Below are positions 46,901 through 59,908 of a stretch of DNA of 64,000 nt, piece by piece. Source of the DNA: Klebsormidium nitens (lineage: Eukaryota; Streptophyta; Klebsormidiophyceae; Klebsormidiales; Klebsormidiaceae); the NCBI GenBank assembly GCA_000708835.1, contig DF237324.1, positions 27,932-91,931 on the forward strand. Reading direction: 5' to 3'. Position 1 is the first letter of the stretch. Each line of letters starts with the position of its first letter. The translations under genes were made by a program, and so were the position numbers. Under the pieces are notes generated by a model, which saw only the letters and a program-made list of their open reading frames with translations, searched no databases and had not been told where the DNA came from.

Positions 46901-49900
46901 GTCCTCGTCGGGAGGAGCGGGGACTTCGTCGAATACGCTGATTCGCAGAAGGTCTGAAGAGTTCTGGAACAAGAAGAAGAAAGCAAACCTCGGTTCAGCT
47001 TTCAGGACAAAAAGGTGTTATGCAAGAAAAGGTCACACAAGTGACGATCCCGTCTGAGACAAAGGTAATCACGTTTGGAGAGGTCCATCCCATTGTGGGC
47101 CGGTCTTCTGTCAAGGCGTCAAGGGAATGCAGACCAATGCTTCGTTGGCGTAACTTTTCTGGAAGCATTGATTCGCCTATTCCGATGACCTTTTCCGGTA
47201 CGGAAAAAGTCAGATGATTCGCGAGGGCATCGCTAGAAATCTGGATCGTCGAACGGGGGCGGGCGAGAAGATCAGATATAGCCCGTTTCATGCTTTCAGA
47301 TCGGATATGGCTCGGTGAACCAAAGCCAATGCTATTAGATGTCTCCACCTCAAATGTGAAAGTGCCCACATCGTCTTTTTCGGACGTGTGAGTGCCCAAG
47401 AAAGATGGCCTAGTCAGGGGCAAATTCCATGCCCCCCTATCGACGAGAATGCCGAAGGGCACCGGACACCGATGATGTGCTTTACCTTGAGAGAAGAAGG
47501 CGAGAAATCGCCGCCTGCGGGCATGAACGGCAGCGCGACGAGCTCGTTCCACTGGGGGTTGGGGCCCTCGGACGCGCGCGTGCGCTTGGTGGCGCCCTGG
47601 AATGACACCTGGCACGACGGAGAATAGGACTTTAAATTTGAATAAGCCTCGCACTCCTATCAGAAAAGCACCAGAATCCCTTAGAAGGGTTTCGATTTTC
47701 AAGCGGCTGGTGCTGTGTGAAGATGCAAAGAGATACGTTCTACGAACAAGTTTTCGAACCCCGGCTGAGCGACTGCCGTCAGAATTTGCTGAAATACGCA
47801 CGTTGCAACCCAGCCATTGACATAATTTCAAAGGTATTGTGCTCTTAGAAGCCCTCTCGACGAGTTTGGAACCAGGTTCCTTAACTCGGACGCTTTCTCC
47901 TCACCTCCACGAATGGGCACACCCGTTCTGAGAATTCCGGTTCCGGTTCAAAGACGAGGAGCGGAACGGCTCGCCGATCCCAGCTGCTGCCCCTGCCAAA
48001 GCATACGCAATCATCACGGTCAGTATCTGGCGCGATGCCTCCATCTCACTGTCTTTGTTTACACTACCGGATCAATTGTGATGAGAAGGTTCTAGTCTTG
48101 TATTATTACTTCGGTTAAGCAGTACTACGTCCCGGTCGCCAGTCTGCTTTTTGTTTGTTTCACAAACGTCGGCTATCCTGGCAAATCCTCACCAATCTTT
48201 CACTCAATTCAAGCCCTTTTCAACACCTGCATTTGGAGATCCTCACCTTGCTTGCGGAGTCATCAGCCCGTCCCTCCTCCCCCCCCCTCCTCCTTGCTGC
48301 GCGTACGGCCCCCCCGTCCGGCGCCGCGTCTTTCTCACCGGGACGTTGTGCGCCTTTTGCACGTAGACTGCGATTTCGCACCGGTCGGGGTGCGCGGCCA
48401 AAACTTTCACCGGGCGCTTCGCGGGGCGCAGCTTGCGCCGCGGGGCGAGCAGGTGGAACAGGAAGTCGAGGTTCAGCTTGAACTCGGGGAGGGGGGTGTC
48501 CTTGATCACGTCGTCAACCTGGACGGGCATGTTTTCAGGTTCGAAGTCCGGGCATGCGCTTGCTGTTTCCTCAAATTCCGATTTTGAAAGGCTTGTGGTG
48601 TGCTCAAACCGATTTGCAGTTTGAGAAGTTTGTTTCGAGACACTTCTGATTAAAGCTGAGCAGTGCCAAAACTTCTAAGGGCGACTGAAAAATGGGAAAA
48701 GGCGACTCCGAACGGCTAGAGAGGTTTTGCCTTTTTTGCAAGTTGGGGTACCACTTGTTAGATACCCAGGTAATGTAGGGCGGTTGATGAGTCGCAGTCA
48801 GGCTTGCACGCATAGTGAATTTCAGAAAGGAAAAGCACAACCAAGAAGCTTTCCAACGCGCCGGCTGAAGCCCCAACTCACCTTGTACTGTCGCACGCCC
48901 GTCCTGAGCCGCTTATGTTTCTCGACGTTCGCCTGAACCCGCGACAGAAAATCCTGGATGCGCCGCTGCCGCTCCTCCGTCGCGCGCAGCGCCGCGATCG
49001 CCTGTCGCGTTTCGGGGGGGCCGCCCCGGCTGGGGGCGCTCCGCACGAGCGGACCCCCCTGCGTGAGCTCGTCCAGCATTTTGTCGTCCACGTGGCTCTC
49101 GAGGAGAGGGACTTCGACGCCGCTGTGGATTCCGCTCTGCATAGAATTTGGAGTGCCGGCGTGTTCTGGAGTGCCATTCAGAAACCGGAAACAAAGTCTT
49201 TGCAAACTACTGCCAAGGATTCTTGGAAGCACTTCTGGTTCATTTTGTCAAACTCATATATCCACTTCAGCCCACTTAGCAAGGAAAAGCGCTCGGCGAG
49301 ACGAAGAGAACATCCGACTTTCCGAGTCGTAAATGAAAGCAGATACTTATCAGAGAGTAGTCATGACCACGAACTTTTGTCGAGTTTCCGGACTTGTTGA
49401 GAAGTATTGGCAGTGCTCAGACCATTTCTCCGGCCCCAAGAGAGACCAGTTTAATCATCCTGAGGAGCGAATCCTTCATGTGCATCATTGTGTACGCCGC
49501 ACCTTGTTCCACCGGATCTTGAGCAGCGCGAGCCGCTTGCTCGCGCGCGCGCCCTCCAGGCGCAGCTCCTCCTCGGTGCTGTGCAGCCGGAACGCGCGGC
49601 CCGCGCGCGCGCACGCGTCCTGCGCGCGCAGGAGCTCCAGCACGGGCGCGTTGCGCGGGTCGTTCGGGTCCAGGCCCGTGCGGCGCAGCCAGGCCGCCAG
49701 CTGGAACGGGCTCACCTGGTTTACCAACAAAGGGGTCAGGTTTTACCCCTGATCAACAGAAGGGCAAATCTACCCCCTGTATCAAGAAAAAAGGGGAATT
49801 CTCTCTGCCTAAATCTAAAGAGGAAAGCGGTAAGTTCAGCCCCCTAGTCTACAGAAGTGCGGTTGAGCTTTTCCTCCCTGGTCAGAGAGCTTTAGCTTGA

Positions 49901-52900
49901 CCGGGGGGCTGAAGTCTGACGTTCATCCATAGCGGACCGTATGTTCGATGCAAAAGATACGAGGCGGCACCATTCCATTGTCTGCGCTTCCTTGCCCTGT
50001 CGTCAACCTAGAGCACTGGTACATGAAAAGTTGCTCAATCTTCAGCCACACCGATTCGCGCCTGGATTCATGAACGGCATGTCCCTACCCAAACTGGATC
50101 CTCCTCATGCTGTTTGCGCTGCCTGAAAACGTCCCTCTTCCAGCCCAAAATCATCACACGATCCTCAGAACCCTTTCCTACCTGACCGATCCCCCCAATG
50201 GCGCTCCGATGGCGCCCTGGGTCTAAACCCCGGAGGAGCGGCGGCGCGGGCGGCGCGATCGCCGCGCTGCTCTCGAGGTCGCGCTGGTCGCGCGTGTCCA
50301 CCCAGGCCACGCGCGCGTGCAACACGCCGCTGCCGCACAAGAAACAAGCTTCAGTACTTTCCGCATTGAGACCTTCAATTCAGATCCTTGAGAAACCAAC
50401 TAGGATGATGGACTTAGTACGACCGCAAAACTCCATCCAGAAGCAAGGTGGAATGACAGGAGCCTGGACCTGTAGTTCCATGGACGCTGTTACTGAAACT
50501 GGCTGACAAATTCACACGCAACGCTCTGCCACGTGTCCGACGCGAGGGAGTCGGCCGGCATGTTAAATCCTCTGAGTCCACTATGAAAACACTACCGGAT
50601 CCTTCTGACATTGAAAGAGCTTATTCGAAGTGACTTTTAGCTGGGCTTGAAGATTCCGCGACGGAACCTGCCGTCTTTTAGACGCTCGTCCTCGGGCGGC
50701 AGTAGACGGAACATCGTTAAGGCGGATGACTTCGCACCTGGGATAGTGTACCCTGTACCCAACAGCGCCGTTCGCCGCCGTATGGATCGTTCCGTTCGGA
50801 ACCGTTCCGTTGTGTGGCCACAGGGGCGAGAACGGAACCGATCCCGTGAACTGGTATTCTTGCAGAGACACCAGCCCGGAGGCCTCGTCAGGAAGGGGCA
50901 CCGCAAGGAAGACCTGCACAGAATCGCAACGATCTTCGCTACTGCCTTTCCTAAAGTCTGTTAATGCTACTTACGACTTCAAAACCCAGAGTCGAAATAA
51001 TATTAGAACCCAGTTGCAGATTCTTGAAAGGCAGGGGAAACGGGACCGGTTTCGATTCGACATCTTCTGACTTGGAGTTACCGTTCAATATCTTTTGGGG
51101 CATGTAGTTGCCAGAAACTCAACTATAAGGCTTTGTGTCCAAGGGTCCGTATAGCCATAAGGGCCGCGAGCAGATTGTGTAAAGTTGCGCCACTGAGACC
51201 ACGAGGCGACGGAAATGGTCCTGATAGCCAAGATGGAAACCAAGCGCTTCCATTGAAAATAAGCAACTAGAACTGCACGGTGGACAATCCATCTGACTTC
51301 CCGAATGTAAACCACAGTGATTCGGACATTCGGGGCAACCACGATTGCAGCTTAGCACAGATTGGGGCCTCGTCAGTATTCGCCCCACCTCCGCAATGAG
51401 GGCGTCCCGCAGTCCCCGTTCCCACAGCTGCACCTTCACACTCTCCGGCCAACGCAGCAGCTGCAGTGTGAATACGTCCCGGAAGTCCAGGCTGAAGTCC
51501 TGCCGCAGCGCGCAGTCGACCGCCTGGCCGACCGCGTGACCGTTCACGATAAGCCTCGCGTAAACCCTGCAGCGGCCGACCGCGCGCCGGCGCGCGACCT
51601 CGGGTTTGGGGACGTTCGTCTCGTCGCGCGGGAGGCCGGCGACTAGGAGCGGGGTGAGGATCGGGTCGCCAGGTTGGCGGTAGTGGGAACTGGGGGGCGA
51701 ATAGAGGGGTTCGGATTGTAATGTTGCTTGTAGGGATAATGGTCGAATAATTCTGGAACGTGTCGGAGCTCTGGCCAAGATCCAGTACACCGCACAAGCG
51801 GCCGCTAATGATAGGATAGGCAGAGGGGCATTGCGGAGAAAGGTGTGGCCAGGATGACTGAAATCGACCGATGCTCTTGGAGAAGACAGGGGCCAAAATT
51901 GACGTCACTTTCACCGCTTTCTAATGTCCCCAGCCATACTTCGAGGCAAGAAAATCGCAGCAAATGTTGTACCATGTCGAAGCAACCCCAGGTCACCTCA
52001 CATCTAGAGCAAATGAGAGTTGAAGGAGCAAATATATAACTGGAGGCTCTTCAGTTCTCAGGGGCACGATAAGACGCTTTTGAGCCCTGGCATGCGTTTT
52101 CTATTTTAGCTTGAACAGAGAGATCACCTGCTGCCCGGTCATTACGACTAGAATTCATGGTGAGCATCGACTTGCAGATGGCGAAAGCCGGTTGCACTCA
52201 ATTGAAGCAGTCCCCGGATTGTCTCACCTCCTCAGCTCCTTTATTGCCCGCTTCTTCGCCCTCCTCTCGTCGAACGGCTTCCCTTCGGGAGGCACCATCG
52301 CTTCCAGCTCCCTCCGACTCTCCTCCACGCGCGCGCGCGTGCGCACCTCTTCCTCCGTCTCCTGCTCCTCCCCGACCTCCTCCTCTCGCCCTAAACCCTC
52401 CCCAAAACCCCGCATGCGCTCGCGCGCCTCGTCGCGCAGCCGCCGCCGCGCCTCGCGCGCTTCCGTTGCGCTCTGCTCCTCCTGCGCGAGCTTTTGCGCG
52501 GCCTTCGCGCGCGCCTCCGCCCACGCCGCGCGGTCGCGTGCCGCTGCGGCGGCGTGGGCGGCCGCGGCTTCGTCCACGAGCAGCCGCAGGTCCTGCTCGT
52601 AGCGCACGGCGTCGCGCTCGGGGTTTGGCTCTTCCTTCTTGACGACGAGCTGGATAACGGTGGTCCTGTTTAGGAAAGGATAATGATCAAGAATTCAGCC
52701 TTAGCTTGGAAAGTAGGAGTCGGCGTGTTTGCGTCATCGCCGATGGTGCGACCTAATGTGTTCGTTTCCAAAGCCGTTGCGAGATCTCCAGAAATTTGTT
52801 TGTAGGTAGGAAGCGAAGCGACGGAGGGTCACTGATTTCTCGTCACCTTATGGCACAGTAAAGCCTCCTAGACTTGACAATATAGCATCAGTATGTTTTT

Positions 52901-55900
52901 TGAAGAAGGAAAGAAATCAGCGCGGTTTGTATTTCACTTTTCACTCAGTCTTCAAGTTTTCATCTTCGTTTGCAATCCATGTCGGATTAGGAACCGAGAT
53001 GTACGAATTGCAACTTTCATTGTTTCAAGCATTACAGCTCCGGCTCTATCTGTGAGGAGCCACCAAGATCAACCCGATTCGTCAACTGTCTTGCCATATT
53101 AGCACCTCTGCCCAACACAACCAGACAACCACTTTCGTTCCTGTCAGAGCCCAGGGTTGAAGGACATCGACTTCCGTCGCCGGTCTTGGCTATCAACCAC
53201 TATCAAACAGCATTTGTTTGGCCGTCGAAGACGCGTTATGACCAAGGTGAGTTCAGGTTTTGATCTGCACCTTTCACCGTCAATCGAAGTGGTGATAGCC
53301 AAAGCGAGGTCAGGTTTCGGCGACCGGAGGCCATGTTCTCCATCCTGGGCTCCGTCAATACTGTCGTTTCACCGAAACCTGGTTGTACGGTACTCGGATT
53401 AAAACCTCCTATCTGGTTTGACACCGTTGGATTTCCAGACTTAACACTAGACCCGAGAACGGAAAGCTCACCTGAAACCCTGCCGCTGCCGCGCCTCCTC
53501 CACCTCCCGGTACACGTCCCGCATGCGCGCCACCAGCTCGCGCATCAGCCGCTCCTCCCCGTCCCGCAGCTCGCGCGCCTCGCGCAGCTCCGCGCGCATC
53601 TCCGCCAAACGGGCGTCCGGCCCCTCCGGATCCGCTGACGTCAGCCCGTTCTGCGCCACGTCAGCAGCCTCCAATCCCTCGTTCTTCCCACTCCCCAGCC
53701 TTTTGATGGTCATTGGCGCCCCCCCAGAATGACCATCCAGCGTAGCGGGCATTCTTGCGGTCGCCCCCCCCTCGCCGACCGGCCGTTTCGACCCCCCCCT
53801 CGCGGCATCCACGCTCGCCTGGAGCGCCTTCACCTTGTCCTCGTAGAACCCCGTTAATCCCGCCCGTTCCCGTTTCTTGTACTCCCGAAACGCTGCGAGC
53901 AATTGGCCGGCCAGAATGTCTTCCCGGCTCGCGAGAGGGTGCTCCAGAAACTCCAGCCGACCGAGTTCGATGTCGAGGCGGTAAAGCGCGCGGCGGCCCC
54001 CCGTGAAGAAGCGACGGCTGGGCACGTGCCGGAAGTACTGGAGATACGGCGCGTCAGGGTTGTACCTGTATACAGGAATTGCATAACATTACTCCAAGTG
54101 CACAGTTTAAGCTAATACGTGTATTAGTCTGACCGTGTAGTAGGAAGACCTTCTAGCGTCTGCTTCATCCGTTTGCGACTTGTGAACCGCAGACCTTGGA
54201 GCACTCTTACCGCGCTTGCATGGAGGGAAACGGACGTGCTATTTCCATAAAAGTTCAACCTCTTCCCCGGTCGTCCCATGCCCCCTCCTTGTTTGGAGAA
54301 CTTTTCACTACCAGGAAGTTTCCTCAAAGAAAAACTTTCAACCGCGGCTTTAAGACCGTTCTGTTTTCACCCCAGTCAAAGGCTCTGAAAAAGAAAGACA
54401 CTGCAGGCGCTGGAATACTCTGACAGAGACCAGACGTCGAGAGTTGCGGATCCAAAGGTAAACTCTCGTAGGAGTGTTCAACTTAGCGTGGGTATGAGAC
54501 GTCTAGAGCCAGCTCTGAACAAATGGCGTCGTTTGCGGCAAACTACTAACCCACTTATCCGTCAGCCATAACAACGGTCGTTTTCGCACAAAGCAACGAA
54601 CACATTGCGAAGGCCCACTCGGATAGCAACACCGGACAACCCCACTACGAGTCTCCTCTCACCGTTTTGCCAGTCGGTTCATCTCCTTCGCAAGGGGATC
54701 CCCTAAGCACCGCATCTGGTTCACGTCCCCATCCACAAACCATCTCTGCAGAGGGCCCCGCACTCGACATTCGTGCACCAAACGGTTCACCATACGCATA
54801 TTGTTCCTCGTTCTAGTTCTCGGCCTCTGAACAATAAACAGCCCGTCATCCTGCGGGAGATACGCTGGCTCCGCTGATGCGGCCACCGTCAGCCAGGGGG
54901 GAAAGACGATGAGTGTGCTCGAGTCTGCGGCGTCCCCCCAGAGCGAGAGCGCGCTCGAGGGGGGGCACGATCGCACGAGTGTGCAGGAGGGGCTGCCTGA
55001 GAGGGTCTGGCCGAAAAGAGTGACGTCACCGGGCGCCGAGAGCTCGCCGGCGTTGGGCGGTGGGAGGCTTCTAACGATCTCCTCTATCTCAGGATGTTGT
55101 TCTTGCGTCCGAAGCTGTGCCACGTCAGCATTGTGTGGCGGTTCCGAAAACGCCCCCAGGGCGCGTTCAAAGGCGGACAGTGCGTTCCCCTCCCCATACT
55201 CGTCGCTTCCATCCTCGTCGTTTGGAGTCCAGCCGCCTTGGTCCCCAAAACCAGATCTCTTATTGCTTCCCAAAGCAGACTCCGATTTACCCTCCCGCCT
55301 GCGACGCTCTCTCCTTGTCGAGCCACCACTGTCAGTGAACGGGTCATTACCTCTTCTTGCTTCTAAGAAAGAGTCTGGCTTTTGCGAAGTTTCTGAAAAG
55401 GAGTCGTGCCAGCTTGAGCCAGGGCCCTGTGTGAGCGAATCCTGCCTTTGTGCATTCCCTAGCGGTGAGCCGCGCCGTGCCGAAACGGGGCCCTCGGAAA
55501 AGGACCCATCGCGCCCGCTGCTTATGCCAAGCTTTTCCCTCCTCCTCCGCTCGCTCTCCCCAAGCGTCTTTTCTGTTGTCCGCCTCTTGTTTGTCGCAGC
55601 ACCCTCCCCGTCGGAAGCTTGGCGTGTGTCCGCTTGAGCTCCTTGCAGCCAACCGCTGCTTTTACCGCTGGCGCTTGGCTCTGTCGCTGTAACATCCTCC
55701 CTCCTTACCCTTTCTATCGGCTCATCAATTTGCCGCTCCTCTTTTCTTGAAGACTCGCTTGCATGGTCCGAAGGACGGCCAAGAAGAGCTCCTACAGAGC
55801 CCCCAGCATTTACTTTGCGCTCAGAGTCCCTATTACCACCCTCGTTTCGACTTTTACCACTCTCTTTTGTTCTCCCACTGCTTTCCTTAGCCAGACTTTT

Positions 55901-56377
55901 ACTCCTTCCAGACTCCTCTCTTCGTCTTTCGGACTTTCCTCCCTCCCTATCTCTGTGGTGCTTCTTCTTTCGCTTTTCTTCTTGTTCCTCCCCCTTCGGC
56001 TGACGGGCACCACTTTCCTGCCCAGGGGGCCCAGTGCTCCTTGCCGGAATAGCCGAGCTGCCCCCCTCTCTCGGAGCTGTTTCGAGCTCACCTGCCCCAC
56101 TCCCCCCCCCTGCCCCATCCCTTCTCGGAACCCCCTTGAAACCATCCACTCTTCCAACCCTACCTGACCCCCCAACCCGAGCTTCGCTAGCCTTCCGTGC
56201 TCTCGGTGTGCCCTCCCCCCCATTTCTGCTGTTGGACCTTTTCAGCCGCTCCCTGATGCGGTCTCTAGCGGTAAGAGTTACCGCGCTTTCCCGTTCAGCA
56301 CCGGCCGTGCTGCTTAGGGAGCTGCTCCTGCGTCGCTGCTCGAAGAGCTCCTCCTCTTCGGCGGGAAGGACCGCCAT
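40987..56377 (-). CDS. CC2D2A: CC2D2A, ciliary transition-zone protein
   Basis: Twenty exons on the minus strand join in frame to 1916 aa: 56377-54663, 54065-53472, 52665-52228, 51689-51389, 50913-50759, 50580-50518, 50329-50182, 49715-49503, 49136-48882, 48518-48307, 47992-47905, 47608-47486, 46963-46839, 46278-46119, 45207-45100, 43949-43755, 43196-42930, 42464-42312, 41698-41574, 41299-40987. Exon 1 is a long Ser/Arg/Gly-rich disordered region ending in a conserved-looking [17 protein letters not shown] segment. Exons 2-3 are coiled coil ([15 protein letters not shown] at the start). Exons 4-7 form the first C2-like domain, exons 10-12 the second ([24 protein letters not shown]). Exons 16-18 match the C-terminal transglutaminase-like region ([42 protein letters not shown]). 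CC2D2A is part of the MKS/B9 module gating the base of cilia. The stop TGA overlaps a donor-like GTGAGT, so a further exon is possible. Confidence 0.93.
43860..44720 (-). repeat. Decayed copies of CC2D2A exon 16 acceptor edge
   Basis: The acceptor and first 60 or so bases of exon 16 (real acceptor just above 43949) are repeated upstream in the intron. Copies end near 44062, 44179, 44315, 44425 and about 44700 (minus-strand order), with shared words CGACCGA(T/C), GAGGGCGCCGCGATC and GAGCCCGCTC. Divergence increases with distance from the exon. Confidence 0.85.
45745..46400 (-). repeat. Copies of both edges of CC2D2A exon 14
   Basis: Exon 14 is 46278-46119. A copy of its 3' end plus donor (CCGCAGCAC/GTGAGC) lies at about 45757-45805, some 350 bp beyond the real donor. 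A copy of its acceptor side (CCCCCAG/CC(T/G)GCTGGCCGGGAG) lies at about 46365-46390, 101 bp upstream of the real one. Confidence 0.85.
46310..46360. repeat. 12 bp perfect inverted repeat in CC2D2A intron 13
   Basis: GGTGACGAGAAT at 46310-46321 and its exact reverse complement ATTCTCGTCACC at 46349-46360 are separated by 27 bp. They sit between the two copies of the exon 14 acceptor edge. Confidence 0.8.
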
Positions 56378-57523
56378 TGTAGCTCTTAGGGTTTCATTGT
56401 ATATGCATTTATTCCACTTCTGCTACCTAGCTAGCTGAATATCTGTTGGCGGACCAGGATCCGCATACTGTGCGGCGTTCCCCACTCCGGCATTCGTGCA
56501 TGGTGCCTTATTGAGTTTAGCTCGAGCTGGTAGAGCTAAAAGCTCTGAATCTACCTCAGTATATTGTGTCTGCAAAAGTTGGTGCAGAAGTGGCAAGCAG
56601 CTCACGGTGAGCTACCACACTCGAGCTGAGTTTGATGCTTTACCGGAACTTAGTCTTCCAAAATCTGTAAAACTGCTGCTAACGACGCGACGTCCATTGA
56701 ATACTGCTCGATACAAACACTCAAGCAAAGAACTTACTAAGCTATGACGCGCCTAATGATTTATTCAGAGCTTGCTTTTGGAAGTGAAGTGCCTGGAGTG
56801 CATTGAGCTTTGCAACGAGGTGTCACGAGGAGCATCGCAAATTGCAGATAAACGGTAGGTGCAAAATAATATTTACATATGTAGTGTACCTGTTGTACTT
56901 AGTTGGCGCAGAGCTGTATTCTTGTAATACATTTTGTGCACAGCTGCTTCACTCGACACATTGGTGTTCTGGGGGATCGGATCCAAACCCGTCAATGCGG
57001 CTGAAAGCGCGTCGGCGCTCCTCGCCCTCTTTGGCTACAAGAGCCGTACGATCATCTTAAAATCGGAGGCAAGCTCCTTAGCTTGCCAAGTGGCAGAATG
57101 CTGTGAGTTGGCACTCAATGGCAAAATCATGGGACACGCGTCGTCGAGACGTCTCGCCTAGTGGACACGTTCTCGGATCTCAGGCTAGCTCCACTGGCAC
57201 AGGGAGATACTTTCACGGAGTTTTCCTTCTGTTCCTGAATCTTGAAGTCGTACTTTAACAGCAAACGCGAGCACTGGCTTCTGCGATTGAAGGTGATCGC
57301 TACTTGTGTAGCTGCTGGAATGTGAGCTTCTAGTAGCTGAGAGCTAAATCAGCTGTATTCATATTTCGTTGCGGCAATCGGTCTACAGATCCAGCTTCTG
57401 TAAATCTTCCGTAAAGAAAGAATCCTTGTGCACGAAAAGAAACTTTCTCACAGCAGCCAAGAGAACCACCGCAGCTGCCTTTTGAAAGTACCAGCATCAC
57501 TTGCCGAAGATTGTTCTGACACA
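56378..57523. other. Divergent intergenic stretch, promoters of CC2D2A and the small basic-protein gene
   Basis: About 1.1 kb between the start codons of CC2D2A (minus) and the plus-strand small gene. Short frames on both strands (for example 56496-56747 plus) lack support. No RNA gene or mobile element is seen. Confidence 0.4.
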
Positions 57524-58334
57524 ATGGACCACCTCAGACAGTACAACAATGACGCCGCCGTCCTGAACCACAACGTGCATATGGCGACTCATCCAGGGGA
57601 TGCGGCCCGGTACAAGATGCGGAGCAAGAACCCTCTCAACAGGTGGAGGTGGCAGTTCAACAACAGGAAACACGCAATGCAGCACCCCGTTCAACATCAG
57701 CAAAACAAGGCCAAATGGAGAATGAACCGGTAGGTTCTTCCTTCTGATTCAAGCTTTATACAGAGAATCTGTGCGCTCTGCATGCATAGGGTCTCCTCGC
57801 ATCATCGGTTGCTCATTTCTGAATCAAGTACTGTTGATGAATGACCAGCTGCTACACACCAGCTCATTATGGATGGTTGCAATGGCCGGCTGCTAGTTGC
57901 AATTGCAGGCCTGCAGGCCACTTGGCAAACTTCTTTTGAGATCGGATCCCTGCCAGCACAGAGATTGGTGTTCTTGGCGGCCCTCAGAACAGTGAGAGAG
58001 AGAGAGAGGAGTAGAGAGACGAGTTCATTGAGAAATGTAGCCAGTTGATTTTCAAACTGGGCCTTGAGACCTGAAGCATTGGGTGAATGAGCTTCTACAT
58101 GCACTATCTCAGAGCACAGGGATTCTTGCTGAAAATGTCCTTTTAAGTCAGCATCAGAGATAGATAAGGCCAAACATGGCCTTGATAAAGCAAGCCGCTG
58201 ATGGGTCTGACTGGACACAACAATCATACCTGACAGCCATTATCTCCTTCTTGCGCAGCATGAACCCGTTGTACTACATGAAGAGCATCAAGCGGAATCT
58301 GGTCAGCGCATTCACTTGTGGCAGGCACGCATAG
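57524..58334 (+). CDS. Small basic protein of unknown function
   Basis: Two exons, 57524-57729 and 58259-58334, join in phase 2 (AACCG/GTAGGT to GCGCAG/C) to give 93 aa. The protein is rich in Asn, His, Lys, Arg and Met (RYKMRSKNPLNRWRWQFNN, MNPLYYMKSIKRN), strongly basic and without a membrane span. It has the look of a small RNA-binding, ribosomal or organelle-targeted protein, but I do not recognise the family. The start at 57524 is the Met that begins the compositionally coherent segment; the frame is open further upstream. An alternative donor at AATCTG/GTCAGC could lengthen the protein by another exon. Confidence 0.5.
57989..58006 (+). repeat. GA microsatellite
   Basis: A short GAGAGAGAGAGAG run inside the intron of the small basic-protein gene. 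Confidence 0.7.
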
Positions 58335-59908
58335 TTGGGGAAGTGGCTGGGAAGAAATGTTGTACACATGTATCTGAGACGGCTTTAGTCTCTGAGATTA
58401 ACACTTTAATAGCGCCCTCTGAGCGCTGTTTGATGGGCTTGAATCTAGCAAGGAGAACTCGAAACCGTTCACGCTAGCTGCACGAGAATGGAGAATGTTG
58501 GGTCTGGGGCAAACTGACTGAAAGCCGAGGTACTAGAGGCAGATCGTGGGTGTTCAGATGGTGGGTTACTGAGCTTTGTTTATGTGAAAGTAAGTGGCAG
58601 AAATAGTCGGAAGACTAGATGCCATGTACGGTTCAGAAGTGTTCTGGACAGTGTGGATCAAAGATTGGATTATATTTCAAGATACATAGGATTGGAACTG
58701 AAGATACGAACCATTCTGACAAACTCAATATATGCACGCGCTTGCTGTTTATAATTATACGTTACCCAAGCGACACGACTGAAGAATTACACCGCCATGA
58801 TGCACACAAGTAAATGATTATGTAACACGTCACAGTTTTGCACGTTGGTGCATTCATTTCACAAAATACGCCACAAATGATTTAGAAACATTGTATAGAC
58901 ACTGCACTTCCAAAACTAGTCGAACGAGATTAAGAAAAGGCTGAACCGGATCAAAACTAATGATGGCAACATAAGCAGCATGCATGCCAACCTGAATGAT
59001 ATCGTGCACTCTGTGCAAGTCAAACTCAGACTGATTAAACCGCAATTTAGTCATGCATTCATGAATGATCCAAATGCATCAGATCATGTGCACAACTACA
59101 GTTGGCATGGTGATCTGCCACCATCGAACCGTCCTCTAAGTGCACGGCGGCATGGGCACGTTTTACACATCAACCATACGTACAATGACAAATTATATTT
59201 CGGATGAGTCGCCATGCCTCTGAAGGAACTATTAGTGTCCAAAAACACGGTGTCAGTTCCTGCAACTGATGCATTAAATGGCCGCCCGTACTACAAATGC
59301 TCGAGCGCGGCCCAAATACGTAGTCGAAAATATTATGATGAACCGGTCCGTGTCATGCAAATTCGTTTGAATACAAGAAAGCTAGGTGATGACAAGCAAA
59401 GATTGAACAGTATTAAAGGTATATAACCGGCATGCGAGGTAACAATTTGCCATGGCATAAATCAATAAATATGCGTGTCTCACGAGTGTGCAATGCGTGG
59501 CCGCCCATGTGCTGATGCGCGAATACCGGCACATTCGGCAGGCTTTACGTGCACGCTTCCACTGTGCTTGACTTCAAGTCATAGGGATATCCTGATTGAT
59601 ATAACCCGAGGGGTAAGGCAGAACTGTCGACCGCACTGCACAGGCCTGACACAGGCCAACTTGGTACGTGATCGACTTGAAATGTTATCCATCAATCTGG
59701 ACGAATTGCTGTAAGGACGGTCGGAACACGTTCGATTACGGCCCTTTTCGGTACCCCTAAACTTTGACGACGTCTGTACAACTGTTAGCATGTACCTAGA
59801 TCAATGTGACCGTCCTATTCCTGACCTTTACCTTGCACTGAAGCTTGCACCAGCTTACAAGCACTCCGCATAAAACCGGGCTCCTTCCATTAACTAAGAG
59901 CGCCTACA
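58335..59908. other. Convergent intergenic stretch with AT-rich island
   Basis: This lies between the small basic-protein gene and the stop codon of the TraB gene. Bases 58600-59850 are AT-rich with GCATGC and CCGG words, similar in composition to the island at 38900-39900. No gene or clear transposon ends are visible. Confidence 0.4.

Noticed and set aside
51267-51914. 215-codon minus-strand frame around CC2D2A exon 4
   Set aside because: A shifted frame of exon 4; the frame with [19 protein letters not shown] joins the neighbouring exons in phase.
54909-55637. 242-codon plus-strand frame antisense to CC2D2A exon 1
   Set aside because: Ser/Leu-rich antisense of a long low-complexity exon; no splice or motif support.
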